DNA of 64,000 nucleotides from Lutjanus erythropterus (Eukaryota > Chordata > Actinopteri > Lutjaniformes > Lutjanidae), in assembly GCA_020091685.1 (NCBI GenBank), contig CM034601.1:16607320-16671319 (forward strand), given 5' to 3'. The position numbers and the translations under genes are program-made. Below are positions 25,859 through 37,934 of the stretch, piece by piece (the stretch's first letter is position 1; the number at the start of each line of letters is the position of its first letter). The notes under the pieces were generated by a model, which saw only the letters and a list, made by a program, of their open reading frames with translations, made no database searches and was not told where the DNA came from.

Positions 25859-26225
25859 AGTGGGGTTGTATGAGGTACATGGTCACCGTGTTAACTATAG
25901 AGGTAGAGGGTGGTCAACATGTCCCCTGTTTGGAGAAGCAAAGCAATGTAATGCTGTGGACAGGGTCAGCAGCAAAACAGTGTACGCTATATTTAGAATA
26001 ATTTCATTGCTTTGCCTTGCCGTCAGACAGTCTTTGCTGGAGAGAAACCACTGTTATACTGTATACGCAAAGCCACCAAACTCCTTTGACAAATCAGTAA
26101 TCTACTTCAGGAGTTGCTGCAGCTACTCACGTGTTCTGCAAATACCACCCACCATCTACTGTTGGCAGTACAAGTAAGTAAGTACCTCATACAAACCCAC
26201 TTCAAATAATTCTGTCCCTTTTAAG
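25859..26225. repeat. Inverted-repeat element, shorter copy of the UBL3-intron foldback family
   Basis: The left end is GTGGGGTTGTATGAGGTAC and the right end, inverted, is GTGGGTTTGTATGAGGTAC. The interior shares AGCAATGTAATGCTGTGGAC and GTACGCTATATTTAGAATA with the copy at 6.5-6.9 kb. The right end abuts TTAA (CCCTTTTAA), hinting at TTAA-directed insertion. Confidence 0.7.
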
Positions 26226-26785
26226 CTGTAAAACAAGAGACATAGCTAATAGTATTGGCCTTATGTGTCAGAATGTATTGTGCCTGAATGCACAATACTG
26301 GGCCCTTGGAATGGACTGGTTTTTGTTTTTTAAATTTACAGCCCCACTGTCTGCAGTTCTACTGAACTTTTAAGGCACTTTTTTCTCATGTTTTATCACC
26401 AACATGTTCACTGTTCACAGCTTTTCCTGCAAAAAAGATCTGATAAAAGAACTGCATGCTACACTTCTAGCACCAGACTGCAGTGATACCAAACCAGAAG
26501 TAATATTATACCGTCCATCTTTGCTTACTACATCTGAGCCTTTATTTACCTTCAGGTTTGCATAAAGCACAGATTATATGAATTTCTTTGTAAAATACAA
26601 AAATGTAAATTATTGGTATTGGCCATGAGAAGCAAGTAAGTATTGACGATTGATATCGGCTGAAAAAATTAATATTGTGCACCCCTACAAAAAAACTGCA
26701 TCTTTGAATAACAATAACCTAAAGAGGCTGACTGATACATCCTATAATCTTTGGCTGACCTGGGATTTTGTGCCATTTCTTACAG

Positions 26786-26882
26786 TGGACTTGGGCTCAG
26801 GAGCCAAATCTGTTGGACCAGAGGGTACAAATGGATCAATCACTGTGACCAAAGACCATCCTGAAGCACATATCAGCAGCAG
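26786..26882 (+). other. Possible orphan exon, product unknown
   Basis: A 97-base open segment sits between a good acceptor (TTTCTTACAG, ending 26785) and a donor-like GTACAA (from 26883). It reads DLGSGAKSVGPEGTNG, then SITVTKDHPEAHISSR. Upstream, 25270-25353 looks like a spliced 5' exon ending TTTTAAG before GTAAGA, followed by GCTAACGTTAGC-rich DNA often seen behind fish promoters. I do not recognise the protein. It may be a small gene, a non-coding transcript or chance. Confidence 0.25.
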
Positions 26883-26929
26883 GTACAAAATCAAGTTTGA
26901 CTTAAATAATTACACACCTACCCTCTAAT

Positions 26930-29050
26930 CTTTGAGAAAACACTAAAAACCGTTAAAGTTCACAAGGTAGATTTATTTATTATTTTACAACACAGGTTGT
27001 ATGATGAGATTAAAAACAAACCTTATCTACAAAGTGACACTCACCAGATTGGGTGAATGAATAATAAGTCATAGTATTAAACTAAAACCATCTTAAACAA
27101 AACTGTAATTTACATAATATATATTAAATAAAACTACTACAACTACCAACTACGTAATCTTTAAAAGGGAATTTTGCAAAACCTACTTAATTTAAATTTC
27201 AGGTGGATGGTTGGAGTTCGTTTTAAAGAATGTTTGTTTGTCTTAGCTATAGATAACTGTTAACGTGAAAAAAGCAATGGTTTGGTTGCTTAAATTAAAA
27301 ATTAAATCACCAAATTAAGTCAAATAATCTCATCCATCTGCAGCAGTTCCAAGAATACACAAGAAATCTTCCCAGCAGATATAGTTCAGCTTTCACTTTG
27401 AGGGGGCTGAGATACCCGAGTAGTTTCCTGAAGAGTCAGTAGTGTAGCTATCGGGCAATCTGATGATCCTCTGGTGTGAAATTTTGGTTGACTGTCTTCG
27501 AGTTTAACTTGAGTATTTAGTTTCCTATGCGGGTGTTGTTACAAAAAATTTTAAGCTGCAGTGAGGTTTTACTCTTACTGGAGTAATATATTACATGTTT
27601 TGGCTAAGTTGTTACATTTCTAAAACATTGCTGCAGATCAGACCATGTTAGCTGAACTTTCCCAGCAATCTGCAGCTCCATATTTTTCTTTCTTTTTTCT
27701 TGCTTTCTGTTCAAAGTGGTATTACTCAAACTAATGCTGCCTTTTTCCTTTTGTCAGCATTTTTGAGGGTGGAGTTTTTTGTTTGAAACTGTGTGTTTAG
27801 GCTCTGTGCAAGCACCCACATTATGAGCATGGTGATTAATCTGTACAGTGTGAGCGCAGAAGTTGTATGTTTTGGCTGTGCAGAGAGGCAGATTAAAATG
27901 TGTAGTGTGAGTTACCCAAAGTATAAGATTAACAAAAACATTAAAATCACCAGTTTACATAAACACTGCCAGCTTCAGGTATGGAAGACGGATCAACAAA
28001 ATACAGTTAAATCAACTTAAATGTGAGAGTCACACCAGACGGGTGATTTTGAAAATTCAAAATAGTATGGTAAAGCCGTATGAAGGCAGCACTGATAGCT
28101 CTGCAGTGATAATGCTTGTGTCCTTGGCCTGTAGCCCTTGTTTCCCTTCTGTGGGTCATTTTTTTTCTGTTCAGTACTCTAATGTGTGATGAAAGGAACA
28201 TCTGGCAACGCTGACCATCATTTTATTGTGAGGGTTCAGAAATATCTGTTCCATTTCCCCCTCCTTTGTTGGCAAATATTTGTTAAGTTTCTTCTTGGCC
28301 ACTTGGACCACTTCATGTTGAAAGTCATAACTTAGTGAGGTTTCCTGTAGGTTAAGTTTTATATTTATGAAGGGGAGTTTGTATGAATATGACTCACTGT
28401 GAACAAGAGATTGGACAGGATAAATACAAACTTTATTTTTTACAGTACATTTGTCTTTCAGAAGTTAATTGATGTGCTTACACTCATTATTGAGGGCACT
28501 GCGTCAACAAGGCAGGACTTTCATATAAATGCTAACCACTAAGTCCCAGTATCACCCATTTAATTAGTCTACAGAAGTTACAATAAATAATCCCTTGCGA
28601 TGAAGGACACGAGCTGCTGAACTTGCAAGAGTTCTTGAACAATAATAAGATGCACCATTTGTGAGATAAATATTTGTGTCAGCCTGTTTGTGTGTTTAGG
28701 GGACTGAACTCTCTCAGGATCAATTAGTCAGTTTGGTCATAACAGGTGTAAGCAAGACTGTTGTCTTCTGGGAAGCAGCCTGGTATGAGGAGAAAAACAC
28801 ATCAGGTTTCTCCTGAGAGCAAAGGAGATGGTACAGTTGCCGTGTGGTGGGATTCCCCTGGGTCAGGGGGGGTTGACAGACATGTTTGCAATGGAAGTAA
28901 GGTCAAGTTAACTCTGCAATCCATGATGTCTCTTTACCTGTGAAAAAAGTAAAGTGAGCCTAAAGATGCAAAGTATTCATGAAACCAAGATGGGGATTTC
29001 GTCTCAAGGAAATGTCATGTGCTAACAACACATAATACTACTACTTTTAC
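26930..29050. other. Intergenic, no gene seen
   Basis: This is AT-rich sequence with a few open frames of 60-75 codons (for example near 27793 and 28761). None shows a recognisable domain or convincing splice context. Confidence 0.45.
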
Positions 29051-29063
29051 CACTACTGCTGAT

Positions 29064-29485
29064 TAGGGATGCACAAAATGGATTTTTTTTTCAGCCAATA
29101 CAAATAACCGATTACCACCTACTTCTCATGTCAGATGACAGATAATTTCACAATTTTGTGTTTTAAAAAGAAGCTCATATAACCTATTATTTATGCACAC
29201 CTGAGGGTAGGAAAGGCTCACATGTAGTAAGCAAAGATAATTAAAGATTTAATATTCCATAACTGACTGAACCAAATCTAACTGACATCACTATTATAAC
29301 AAAAACAAAGAATACTCCTCCTTCTTCAAAAAAAAATTAAATATACTGAGGCTTTAGGATAAGCTTTGAAAATGTGTCAAATCAGATATTAGTATAGCCG
29401 ATATATATTGGTAAATATACACTGATACGGATAGGCTGATGTCAGTTGATAGTTTATCGGCCCTGATATTTATCATGCATCCGTA
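29064..29485. mobile_element. hAT-like MITE
   Basis: The left end is TAGGGATGCA and the right end TGCATCCGTA, an imperfect inverted pair. Flanking octamers CTGCTGAT (29056-29063) and CTGCTGTT (29486-29493) agree at 7 of 8 bases, as expected for an 8-bp hAT duplication. The neighbourhood is rich in CTG/ACT triplets, so the match could be partly chance. It has no coding capacity. Confidence 0.5.
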
Positions 29486-29750
29486 CTGCTGTTACTACTA
29501 TTACTCCTGCTACTATTGCTGCTGTTTAATACTGCAACTATGACAACTGACATCATAACTACTACCTCTACTAGTAGTATAACTCTTTACTGTAACTGCA
29601 GCAACTAATACTAATACCACCACGTTGAGTTTGACCACTCCAACTATTACTGCAACTACAACTAGCAATATTACTGTGACAACTTTAGTTATGAGTAACT
29701 GTATTACTGCTCCAAATGTCTATAGCAATATTACTGTACTTACTTTCTCG
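29486..29750. repeat. Degenerate ACT/CTG triplet-rich tract
   Basis: Many imperfect triplets (TACTACTATTACTCCTGCTA and similar) follow the hAT-like element. This is an old, decayed trinucleotide repeat with no gene. Confidence 0.5.
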
Positions 29751-30009
29751 GATTAAGGCAAGAAGTAATGCTAATGTACGTAATGTATTGTGTGTGAGTG
29801 CAGAAGAGATTAGTTGATCAACCAGAAACCTAAGGAATGTGCATTTCCTTTATCTTATGAAAAATAATCACTTGTTTTCTAACATATTGTAGATGAAACA
29901 GTCAATTCATTTGAACAAATTATTAAAAGAATAAATGAATAACATGCGTTTGCACCCCTATTGTATCAGTTAGAATCACCATGTTTTTGTGTTTCTAGAA
30001 AACTTTATA

Positions 30010-30520
30010 ATTAACAGGTGGTTGATTCCCTCAGGAGGCTAATTTGTGAGCTTTTCTTTCAGAATGTAGAAAGGTGTAAAGAACTCCCTGCAGGCCTGAG
30101 GCCCGCAATTTGTCCTCTTTGTGATTTATTTTCAGATCTCTCTCTTTGGGAGAATTTAAACCTGTAATATACCCAGGGAGCTAATTTCATTAATTTGTCG
30201 ACAATACCTTAATAGTAGATCCCCATGCTCCATGTAATAGTTTGAGTTAAGAGGTCTTGTGGCCCTAGAGCTTCAATAGTCTCTGGAGTAGGATCTGATA
30301 TTGTTTTAGGCACAGCATACTGAGCCAAATGAAATTAATAAGAATTATATGTATGAATTCCAGGAATTAAGAATGTTCTTTCTCCAAAGCAGGAGAGAGG
30401 TTTTAGTCCATCTTCCTCTGGCCTTCACCTGACTTAACACAGAGTGTAGTTTTATTGCAGATAAATATCTTATGTTAGAGTTGTCTACTTTTCCAGTTTT
30501 CATTTTAAATGGCTAAAGGA
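30010..30520. repeat. Duplicated non-coding block A, left copy
   Basis: This block is clearly related to 36425-36860 in the same orientation. Shared phrases include GGAGGCTAATTTGTGAGC (GAGGCTAATTTGTGAGC in the other), CAATACCTTAATAGTA, CTCCATGTAATAGTTTGA, GTCTTGTGGCCCT and TTTCTCCAAAGCAGGAG. The left copy has an extra segment near 30090-30165. It belongs to the tandem duplications that built the OR cluster. Confidence 0.75.
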
Positions 30521-31689
30521 TAATTACACACAAAGGTACTTCTACCAAATACTACTTCTACTTCTTCATCTTTGAGGGATAACAGCTGTTCAGTCAACAT
30601 AACATTATTAACTAAAAAAAATGATTTTTGGTGTGAAATGAATCCGAATCATGAAATATGAACCTTGCAATCCTTATGTGAATCATTTTTTTCACCCATC
30701 TCTAGTAAATGTGAATCCCTCCTTTACCTATTCTGTACAACTCCATGTTTGGACAAAATTCAGCTGAGTGACAAGGGGAATAGAATAAGTGAAATTTCTT
30801 TGATCCATTCTAAATAAGTGTTTTTTCCGTTACTGAAGTTTTAATGCATAATTTTCCTCTTGGGATTGTTAGTTTCACAAACGAGCAATACAGTAGCTCA
30901 ATAAGAGGACGTGAATTTTGTAAACTTTCTACTAAATTTTCTTTTTTTTTTTTTTTTACCAAATAGCTGCTATATATAGTTATAAAGACAAGTCATACAA
31001 GCATGTATTCTATGCTTCTTGTTCCTAATAAATATATTAACAAGTCATGGTGCGTCCCAATAGCTCATTTGACAGAGCATGCGCCACATGAAAGTATCTA
31101 ACTTCATAAAGCAAAGTTATTCTTCAGCTGTCTTCCAACTGACCTAACATAACCCCCCACCCAACCCCCCAGCCCCCTTGACTGTCCCTGTTATTCTGGG
31201 ACAGTGTTTATCTGTTTGGTTCATCATCATGCAAGACCAATGTAGACAAACAACTCATCAGAAGCCTCATTAAGCAGAGTTGTTTCAGCTTTCAACAAGG
31301 GAGTAACGGATAGTTCAGTTGTGAACTTCTTCATTATGACTGCTTCAAAGCTTCAATGCTTTGTTTTTTAAGAGCAGCAAAATTAGTGCAGAATGGCAAA
31401 AATTAGTATGAGAGTATTATTTAGTATTCGATTATTCATATTTGTGTGTATGTTTGCGCATATGTGCACATATACATAAATGTTAGGGGTGTACAAAAAC
31501 ATTGAAAACATTGAGTATAGCGATATTATATTTTGTGATACTGTATCGATTCTCAAAAAAATGGCAGTGGTTAATTTTGTGTTTTGTTTAAACCCCCAAC
31601 TGCTAGGTAGCATTGCTTTTACCTACCTTTCCCGATCTGACTGCATAAAAACTCAAATGTTATGCTCTGTTATGCAACTCTCGCTTTGG

Positions 31690-31917
31690 ACGTACAGAGA
31701 TTGAATAGCCCTGAGCAGTGACTCCTTCACCCCATACTCCCACAAATGTCTCCCAAGGAACCCAGTCATACGCTTTCTCCAAATCCACAAAACACATGTA
31801 GACTGGATGGGCGTACTCCCAGACCCCCTCCAGGATTTTTGTGAGAGTGAAAGCTGGTCTGCCATTCCACAGCCAGGATGAAATCCGTAATGTTCCTCCT
31901 CTATCTGAAGTTCCACT
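31690..31917 (-). pseudogene. LINE reverse transcriptase fragment
   Basis: On the minus strand two frames show [14 protein letters not shown] and [13 protein letters not shown]. The latter is RT motif A with its catalytic Asp, and the reading resumes as LLRAIQSLYVQSES in another frame. This is a short 5'- and 3'-truncated, frameshifted piece of a fish non-LTR retrotransposon, bordered on one side by a (TA)n array. It is not functional. Confidence 0.8.
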
Positions 31918-31918
31918 T

Positions 31919-31922
<4 letters not shown>

Positions 31923-32010
<88 letters not shown>
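31923..32010. repeat. (TA)n microsatellite
   Basis: About 88 bases of nearly pure TA with single-base interruptions. Apparent Tyr-Ile proteins here are artefacts. Confidence 0.95.
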
Positions 32011-32013
<3 letters not shown>

Positions 32014-32189
32014 TATATACAGAGAGAGACTATTTTCTGCTGGGCTTGAGCTTATTCTGAAATACTCTGTACATCAAAAGTAGGTTCTGCAGCGGGACCT
32101 TATTCTTTGGTTAGGATCCAAAGGTCATGCCTACAGGGAACATTGAATGATTGTAACTCAAGTCTTTAGTGTTTAGTGTTCACTTACTC

Positions 32190-33110
32190 GGCTAAAACAG
32201 ACCACTCATACAGCAGCGTGGCGTATCATGTGCTGCCCATAAAACACGGAAGTGCGCCTGCAGCGCATGGACCACACACTGCATACTGGGCTCAAGAAAA
32301 CAGCAAAATGTATGACACATATACACACATGAGAGACCAAGACGAGTAGAAGTTCAGCAGCCATGAGAGCAGAGGTGGGAGAGCTGCAAGGGAAATGGGC
32401 TGCAGGCAGAGAGTGGAATTGGAGCTCCAGTGAAATAGTTAAAACTACAGTGAAAAACAAGCAACACACTAGTTAATAATGTATTTAGTTGGGCCAACAT
32501 TGTACTGAAGTACACAACAATTGTTTCTCTGTGGGGAAAAATGTTTTGTTTAGGCATGGCGATGCTGGGGCTTGTCCATATAAAATAATAGAGGTGGCTG
32601 TTTTAATGCACAGCATTCAGAAGTGGTATGTTTTAGCCTTATTTTTACTCTTTTTTTTCCTGTACCAACTCCTTAAGGAAATATATGGCTCTTTAGCTGA
32701 AAAACAAGTAGGTGTTGACCAGTTGAGTTTTTGGAGTTATAATGAGCAGCAAGAGTGAACGAAAACAGCCAAGTAAAGGCTGGAATGCAAACAATAAGCT
32801 GAAAGTTGCTATAAGGCTTTGTAAAGCCAAGGGAGCTGCTAATTCAGGTGATAGTTCTCTGTAGGATCATGACTTTGAGTGACTCCTTTCACATTGTCAC
32901 ATTGTTTTCCGTTGTTATTAGATATCGATAATATGAAAGTCACTTAGGCAAACTGTCGTGCATGCTGTACACTGTCTAGAAGCTGCACTGTGCACCTGAA
33001 CACAGTCCTGCTTTTTCTGTCAGATGACCCCTCCCAACACAATGTACTTTCAAAATTTGATATAATAAATGTTAGTAGTTGCTTTCATTTAAAAGTAATA
33101 AGTTACTTTA
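32190..33110. other. Intergenic, no gene seen
   Basis: Neither strand shows a domain-bearing frame. Frames near 32206 and 32489 have no recognisable motif. Confidence 0.45.
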
Positions 33111-33119
33111 CAATATTGT

Positions 33120-33725
33120 AGATGTAACAACAAACTGTGTTGACTGACAAACGTTTTGAAAGTGCTCCCAGACCCACGTAGTAATATCTTTTCTAGAATC
33201 ATGTCAATTTGTAATGCAGTGCTGCCTGAGGAACTGAAGGTCACGGGCATTCAGTACTGGTTTTTGTTATTTGTGGAGATTTGTCTGGATTCTCTGAATC
33301 TTTTGCAAGTATCATGGATTGCAGATGGTGAAATCCTAAATTCCTTGCAATTACATATTGAGAAATATTGTTCTTTAACTGCTGGACTATTTGTCCAAGC
33401 AGTTTTTCACAAAGTATTAATTCTTGCCCCAGCTTGCTTGTGAATGACAGAACCTTTGAAGATGGCCCTTTTATATGCAGTCATGGTACAGTCACCTGTT
33501 ACCCATTAAGCTGTTTACCTGAGGAATGTTCCAAATAAGTGTTTTCTGAGCATTCCACAACTTTCCCTGTCTTTTGTTGCCCCTCTGCCAACCTTTTTTA
33601 TGTGTTGAATACATTAAAATCAGTTGAGTATATGCATATTTACAGATTTTACATGCCACAACTCTTTGGAATTGGAGTTGTTCCTCAGAATGTTTGGTGC
33701 ACATATTACAGTGCAAATTGACTGG
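33120..33725. repeat. Interspersed repeat (family uncertain)
   Basis: It contains phrases I recognise from widespread fish repeats: AATGCAGTGCTGCCTGAGGA, GTCACGGGCATTCAGT, GGAGATTTGTCTGGATTCTC and CTTTTGTTGCCCCTCTGCCA. Its position directly before the first OR promoter block makes it a likely insertion. Naming the family needs a repeat-library search. Confidence 0.5.
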
Positions 33726-33893
33726 TTTGAGGAGGCATATGACTGAGGGCAATAATATTAGTTTTTCTGGTTAAATTAACTAATTCACAGTTCATATCTG
33801 TATTTACGTACCACAAAAGTCAATGGCAGATCCCTTGAGTCTGAGCTTGTCAGAGTTTCATCATCACACAGACAGCAAGAGAGCACCTCCACC

Positions 33894-33900
33894 TATATAA
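33894..33900 (+). promoter_or_regulatory. TATA box of OR pseudogene 1
   Basis: TATATAA lies 82 bases before the OR ATG, just downstream of the GTCAGAGTTTCATCATCACA block. Related blocks recur before the other copies (near 39315, 45493 and 48840). The 39.8- and 45.6-kb copies have CTACATAAC at the equivalent place. Confidence 0.55.
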
Positions 33901-33981
33901 CAGAACACTGTTGCTGACATGCAGTTTTATTCTCTACAGTAACTGTGCTTTGGAGAGTAAAAGTTCGACAGAAATTTTACA

Positions 33982-34949
33982 ATGGACTTTTTCAACTCTG
34001 CTCTTGGGAAAAACATCACATTTGTGCGTCCTGCATATTTTATAATAAGTGGTTTTATTGGCATACCTAATATCAAGTTTTACTATGTCTTTCTCTTTTT
34101 GTGTATATTGTTTCAGTGCTGGGAAACACAATTGTGTTGGCTGTAATTTACTTGGATCATAATCTGAGAACTCCAAAATATATCGCTGTGTTTAATTTAG
34201 CATTGGCGGACCTACTTGTAACTCTGCTCTGGTGCAAAGCTTCTTGACATATTCCTATTTAACCATCACTACATCTCCTACTATGACTGCTTGACGTTCC
34301 TTTTTCTGCTTCACCTGCCTTTCGATGCAGTCTCTTAATCTGGTTACGCGCTTCGACAGACTGATAGCTATCATCTTCCCACTATATCAGTGAAGGTGAC
34401 CAACAGGTTCATGCTGTCTTTGATTGCCTCTTTCTGGATCTTTATCATTACTGTTGTGCTTACTGCAGTTGGTCTTCTTACAAGACTTTCTTTCTGTAAG
34501 TCTGTGGTTATAAACAGCTATTTCTGTGACCATGGTCCGATATATCGACTGGCCTGTAATGACTATCTGCCAAGCCATGTTTTGGTGTAATGTTAACAGT
34601 TCTTATTCTTTGGCTTCCACTTGTATTTATCTTGGCAAGTTATTTAAATATTGGCTATGCATTGTCTAAAGTGGCCACAGTTCAGGAAAGAGTGAAGGCA
34701 TTTAAAACCTGCACTGCTCATCTTTCTTTAGTGGCAATCTATTTCTTCCCAGTATTGATTGCGTTTACTACGAGTGCAAAACATCCAAATGCCAGGATCA
34801 TCAACCTGTCTCTGACCTCCATCTTTCCTCCCATGTTGAATCCGATCATTTATGTTCTGCAAACACAAGAAATCAAAGAATCTGTTAAAAGGTTATTAAA
34901 AATCAGAATGCAATCAAAAATTACGGTGATGAAAGTAATCATAAATTGA
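33982..34949 (+). pseudogene. Odorant receptor pseudogene 1
   Basis: This is a full-length but broken copy of the 45.6-kb receptor. It starts [17 protein letters not shown]. One T is missing from the T run near 34093-34100 (TM1), shifting the frame, and further small deletions and changes lie near 34210-34400 (TM2-TM3). From 34390 the frame is readable again as [13 protein letters not shown] through [17 protein letters not shown]. It then stops near 34590, and a third frame runs from 34590 to the stop at 34947-34949 with KAFKTCTAHLSLVAI and [11 protein letters not shown]. The remains of all seven membrane segments are present, so decay is recent. A TATA-like promoter is preserved. It cannot make a full receptor. 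Confidence 0.92.
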
Positions 34950-35930
34950 CCATTTGTGTTTATTTTGGCCTTTTGTGTAGGGCATTATGTATGGTCTACA
35001 CTAAAATCTGTATGAATATGAGTAAAATCAATTAAGCAACAGATCTTGTAAATATTTGGTTCTTGTGTAACTTCCACAAATGTTTCAACATCACCTTTAT
35101 GTAAATCAAATCTGTCAAATCATCTGGTTTAAAGGTAGCACAAACTGATTATAATAATAATACAGAATGCCATATGTAATGCTTTTATTCTGCTAATTTG
35201 TTCAATTTGTGCATATAGTAAGTTCAAATATATACTGCAGACAATTTCTTGTAATCAACCAGCTTGTGTCTTTACATATGTTGTCTATGGTAATTGATTG
35301 ATTAATTAGTCAGTGGATTTTTTAAGAACAAAAATGAAAATTCTTTGATTACAGCTTCTTAAATGTGAATATTTTCTGGTTATGTACTCCTTTATGACAG
35401 TAAACTGAATATCTTTGGGTTGTGAACGTCATGGACTTGAACACTGATGAACATTTTTCAGCCTAATAATAATAATATTATAATAACCAACTGATTAATC
35501 GACTATCAAAATAATCATTAGTTGCAGCCCTAATGACGACATTTTCCAAATTTTGGACATTTTATAGACTAAATAGTTAATCGACTTAATCGTAAAAATA
35601 ATTGACTGATTAATTGGCTGCAAAAATAATCATTAGTTGTAGCTCCAGTGGTGTCTGCTGTATATCTGAAAATGTGTTTTTTAAATCTTAGGTGCAAAAT
35701 TTAAAACATGCACAATACAAGATTATGTTTTCCAAAATTAATGATTAAACATAAAAAATTTATTGAATGTTGTAATGTTTTTGGTCATTGATACTCCATA
35801 GTTTAACTCAAAAAGAAACTGTTTTAAGATCCATCATGCTGTCTTATATGCTTCTCTTTCTGGATTAATCTAACTATATGAATTAAACACTACTTTGCAT
35901 TTAAGCTCTCTTGCCATTCAGGCACATGTT
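34950..35930. other. Downstream of OR pseudogene 1, with a dispersed repeat
   Basis: At about 35290-35660 two tandem-like phrases (ATAATCATTAGTTGCAGCCC and ATAATCATTAGTTGTAGCTC, each preceded by a GATTAAT/ATTAATTGG motif) mark a small dispersed repeat. The rest is AT-rich with no gene. Confidence 0.5.
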
Positions 35931-36065
35931 GGCTTTTCTTGAAGAGTTTTATTGTGAAGCATCTACAGGATGTATAGATTTTGTGGAGCTAACCTGCTTC
36001 TTTGTATTCATACTGTATGCTTGAATTTCAAGATTTTGTCAGACAAATAAAGCAAACTTGCCCAA
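35931..36065. repeat. Block C, conserved downstream segment (copy 1)
   Basis: It shares GAAGAGTTTTATTGTGAAGC, CTACAGGA, TGACCTGCT-like, TACTGTATG and ATTTTGTCAGA with 41030-41170 and 47161-47290. Each copy lies behind one of the first three OR copies, marking the tandem unit. Confidence 0.75.
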
Positions 36066-36424
36066 AATATTTGTTGTTGTTTGAGTCAGGGTAGGACTGA
36101 AATAACCCTGAGTAACTTAGTAACTTGATCAGAAAAAGCCTCAAGGCCAAATGTCTAAGGTAAAGGTATTTATGGATAATATAACTGTTGATAACACTTT
36201 TGAGTTTTTTTTATTTCATCTTTCAGTTATTTACTGCATATCTCTTACTTAGTAGTGACAATCGGCATTAAGTAAAAGCATCTAAGGACTGTAAAATGAG
36301 ATCCACATACTCTCTGTGTGACTGTGAATACTACATGGCTGTTGCATTAATCACATTAAGTGTGTGTACATCCAAGGTGTGTACACAGTCATGTAAGGCA
36401 AGTTAGCTGGTAGTGGGAACATTG

Positions 36425-36860
36425 TGTAGCCAAACAAACAGGTGGTTTATTCCTTAAGAGGCTAATTTGTGAGCATTTTTGCAGAATGTAGAATAGTGTA
36501 ATTAAGTGTTCCTATAGGCCAGGGAGCTAATGTCAGTAGTTTAGCAACAATACCTTAATAGTAAATCCTGGATACAACTCCATGTAATAGTTTGATTTTA
36601 GCGGTCTTGTGGCCCTGGAGCTTCAGTAGGTTCTAATATTGTTTAAGACACGGCACACTAAGCCAAATGAAATGAATAAGTTATGTGTATGAATCCCAGG
36701 AATTTAAGAATGTGCTTTCTCCAAAGCAGGAGTTAGTGTTAGTCCATCTTCCTCTTGCTTTCCTCAACCCAACACAGCACAGTTTCATTGCATGTAAAAA
36801 TATTATGTCAGAGATTTTTAGATTTCTACTTTTCATTTTAAATGTTGAAAGGTTTACAGG
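36425..36860. repeat. Duplicated non-coding block A, right copy
   Basis: This is the counterpart of 30010-30520, in the same orientation. It is shorter by a segment near its left third. No coding sequence is conserved between the copies. Confidence 0.75.
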
Positions 36861-36869
36861 TTACAGACC

Positions 36870-37930
36870 TCTGAATTAAAACAAGGATTAACAGGAATAA
36901 ACTTTTAATGATAAAGATCTGAGTTGCATTTTTGATTACTTCATATTTTGCCTCTTGATTTATTTATACATCAAAATAAATATGCAAGTTAAAATGTATT
37001 GTGTTCATAGAATATTAAATTGACATAAAAATTATATCACGTGTAGAACAAGTCAGTCTAACTACGCACTTGAAATGCTCTGCTAGTGAATTAGGTCTCT
37101 AATGAGACCCACTGATACTGGTCATCTTGAAACTAAGAAAGAGAGTTCCAGTCATGATGCAACCCTGAAGTGCATGACAACTAAGCAAGACCAAATTTTT
37201 AATTTAATGTATTTGTTTCCTTTATATTAGTTTTTGCAAATACACACTGTGCTTTAAGTATATTCTGCAGTGCCTGTATTTATGGAAGGACCTGCCTTGT
37301 TTCTTTACTGTATATGAAACTATTACATCTAGCTTCTGTATTTATGTCGTTCCATCCGCTGTGCTAGAGAGCAAGGGTTGTGGTTACACACAAAGTCAGC
37401 AGTTCTCTAAATTTTCTGAAGTGGATGTAAGCTACAGCATAGCTACTTAGCCTAAGCACATAGCCGCTGTTGGTATGGAGGAACCTTTTAAAACAGATGT
37501 ATGAATAAAGCTGTTGCCCATGATACTTGAGAAAGATGAAATGCCAGAGCAAACTTCCTGGAGCTACCTTGTCAGTTGCTCAGGTCTGCTACTGCTTCAG
37601 TCTGTCTTGTTTCCTTGCAGTCAGTTTTATATGCTAACACTTGTTTCTCTTCTTTCTCAGTCATAGCTACTGGAATTACGTGAAGAGTCTTCATGAAGCA
37701 CTTAAACCTGCAATAACTGATTTGGTTGGCCACTTGGGGACAGTGGAAACAAGCTGTGAACACAACATGGATATATCATCCCCTTATACTTACTTTCATT
37801 TAAAATAAAAATCACTACATCCTCAGATGTACAAGATTATTACCCTTCAATTTGAGATGTTTTGTGCTATACTTATATAGCTATATGGTAGTAATTTTCT
37901 CTCTCAGAATACAATTATATTAAAGAAATC
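36870..37930. other. Intergenic, no gene seen
   Basis: No domain-bearing frame, RNA gene or clear repeat is seen. Minus-strand frames near 37364 and 37572 have no recognisable motif. Confidence 0.45.
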
Positions 37931-37934
37931 AAAA

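Larger units (their letters stand above)
31020..32180. repeat. Duplicated non-coding block B, left copy (interrupted)
   Basis: The parts 31055-31340 and 32040-32180 match 41860-42140 and 42180-42310. Phrases are TCTTCCAACTGACCTAACAT, ACAAACAACTCAT, TTTCAACAAGGGAGTAA, TTTGGTTAGGATCCAAAGG and TGATTGTAACTCAAGT. The copy is interrupted by an RT fragment and a TA array that the right copy lacks, so those insertions or expansions followed the duplication or were lost from the right copy. Confidence 0.7.

Noticed and set aside
31841..32083. Tyr-Ile-rich + strand frames
   Set aside because: They are produced entirely by the (TA)n array.
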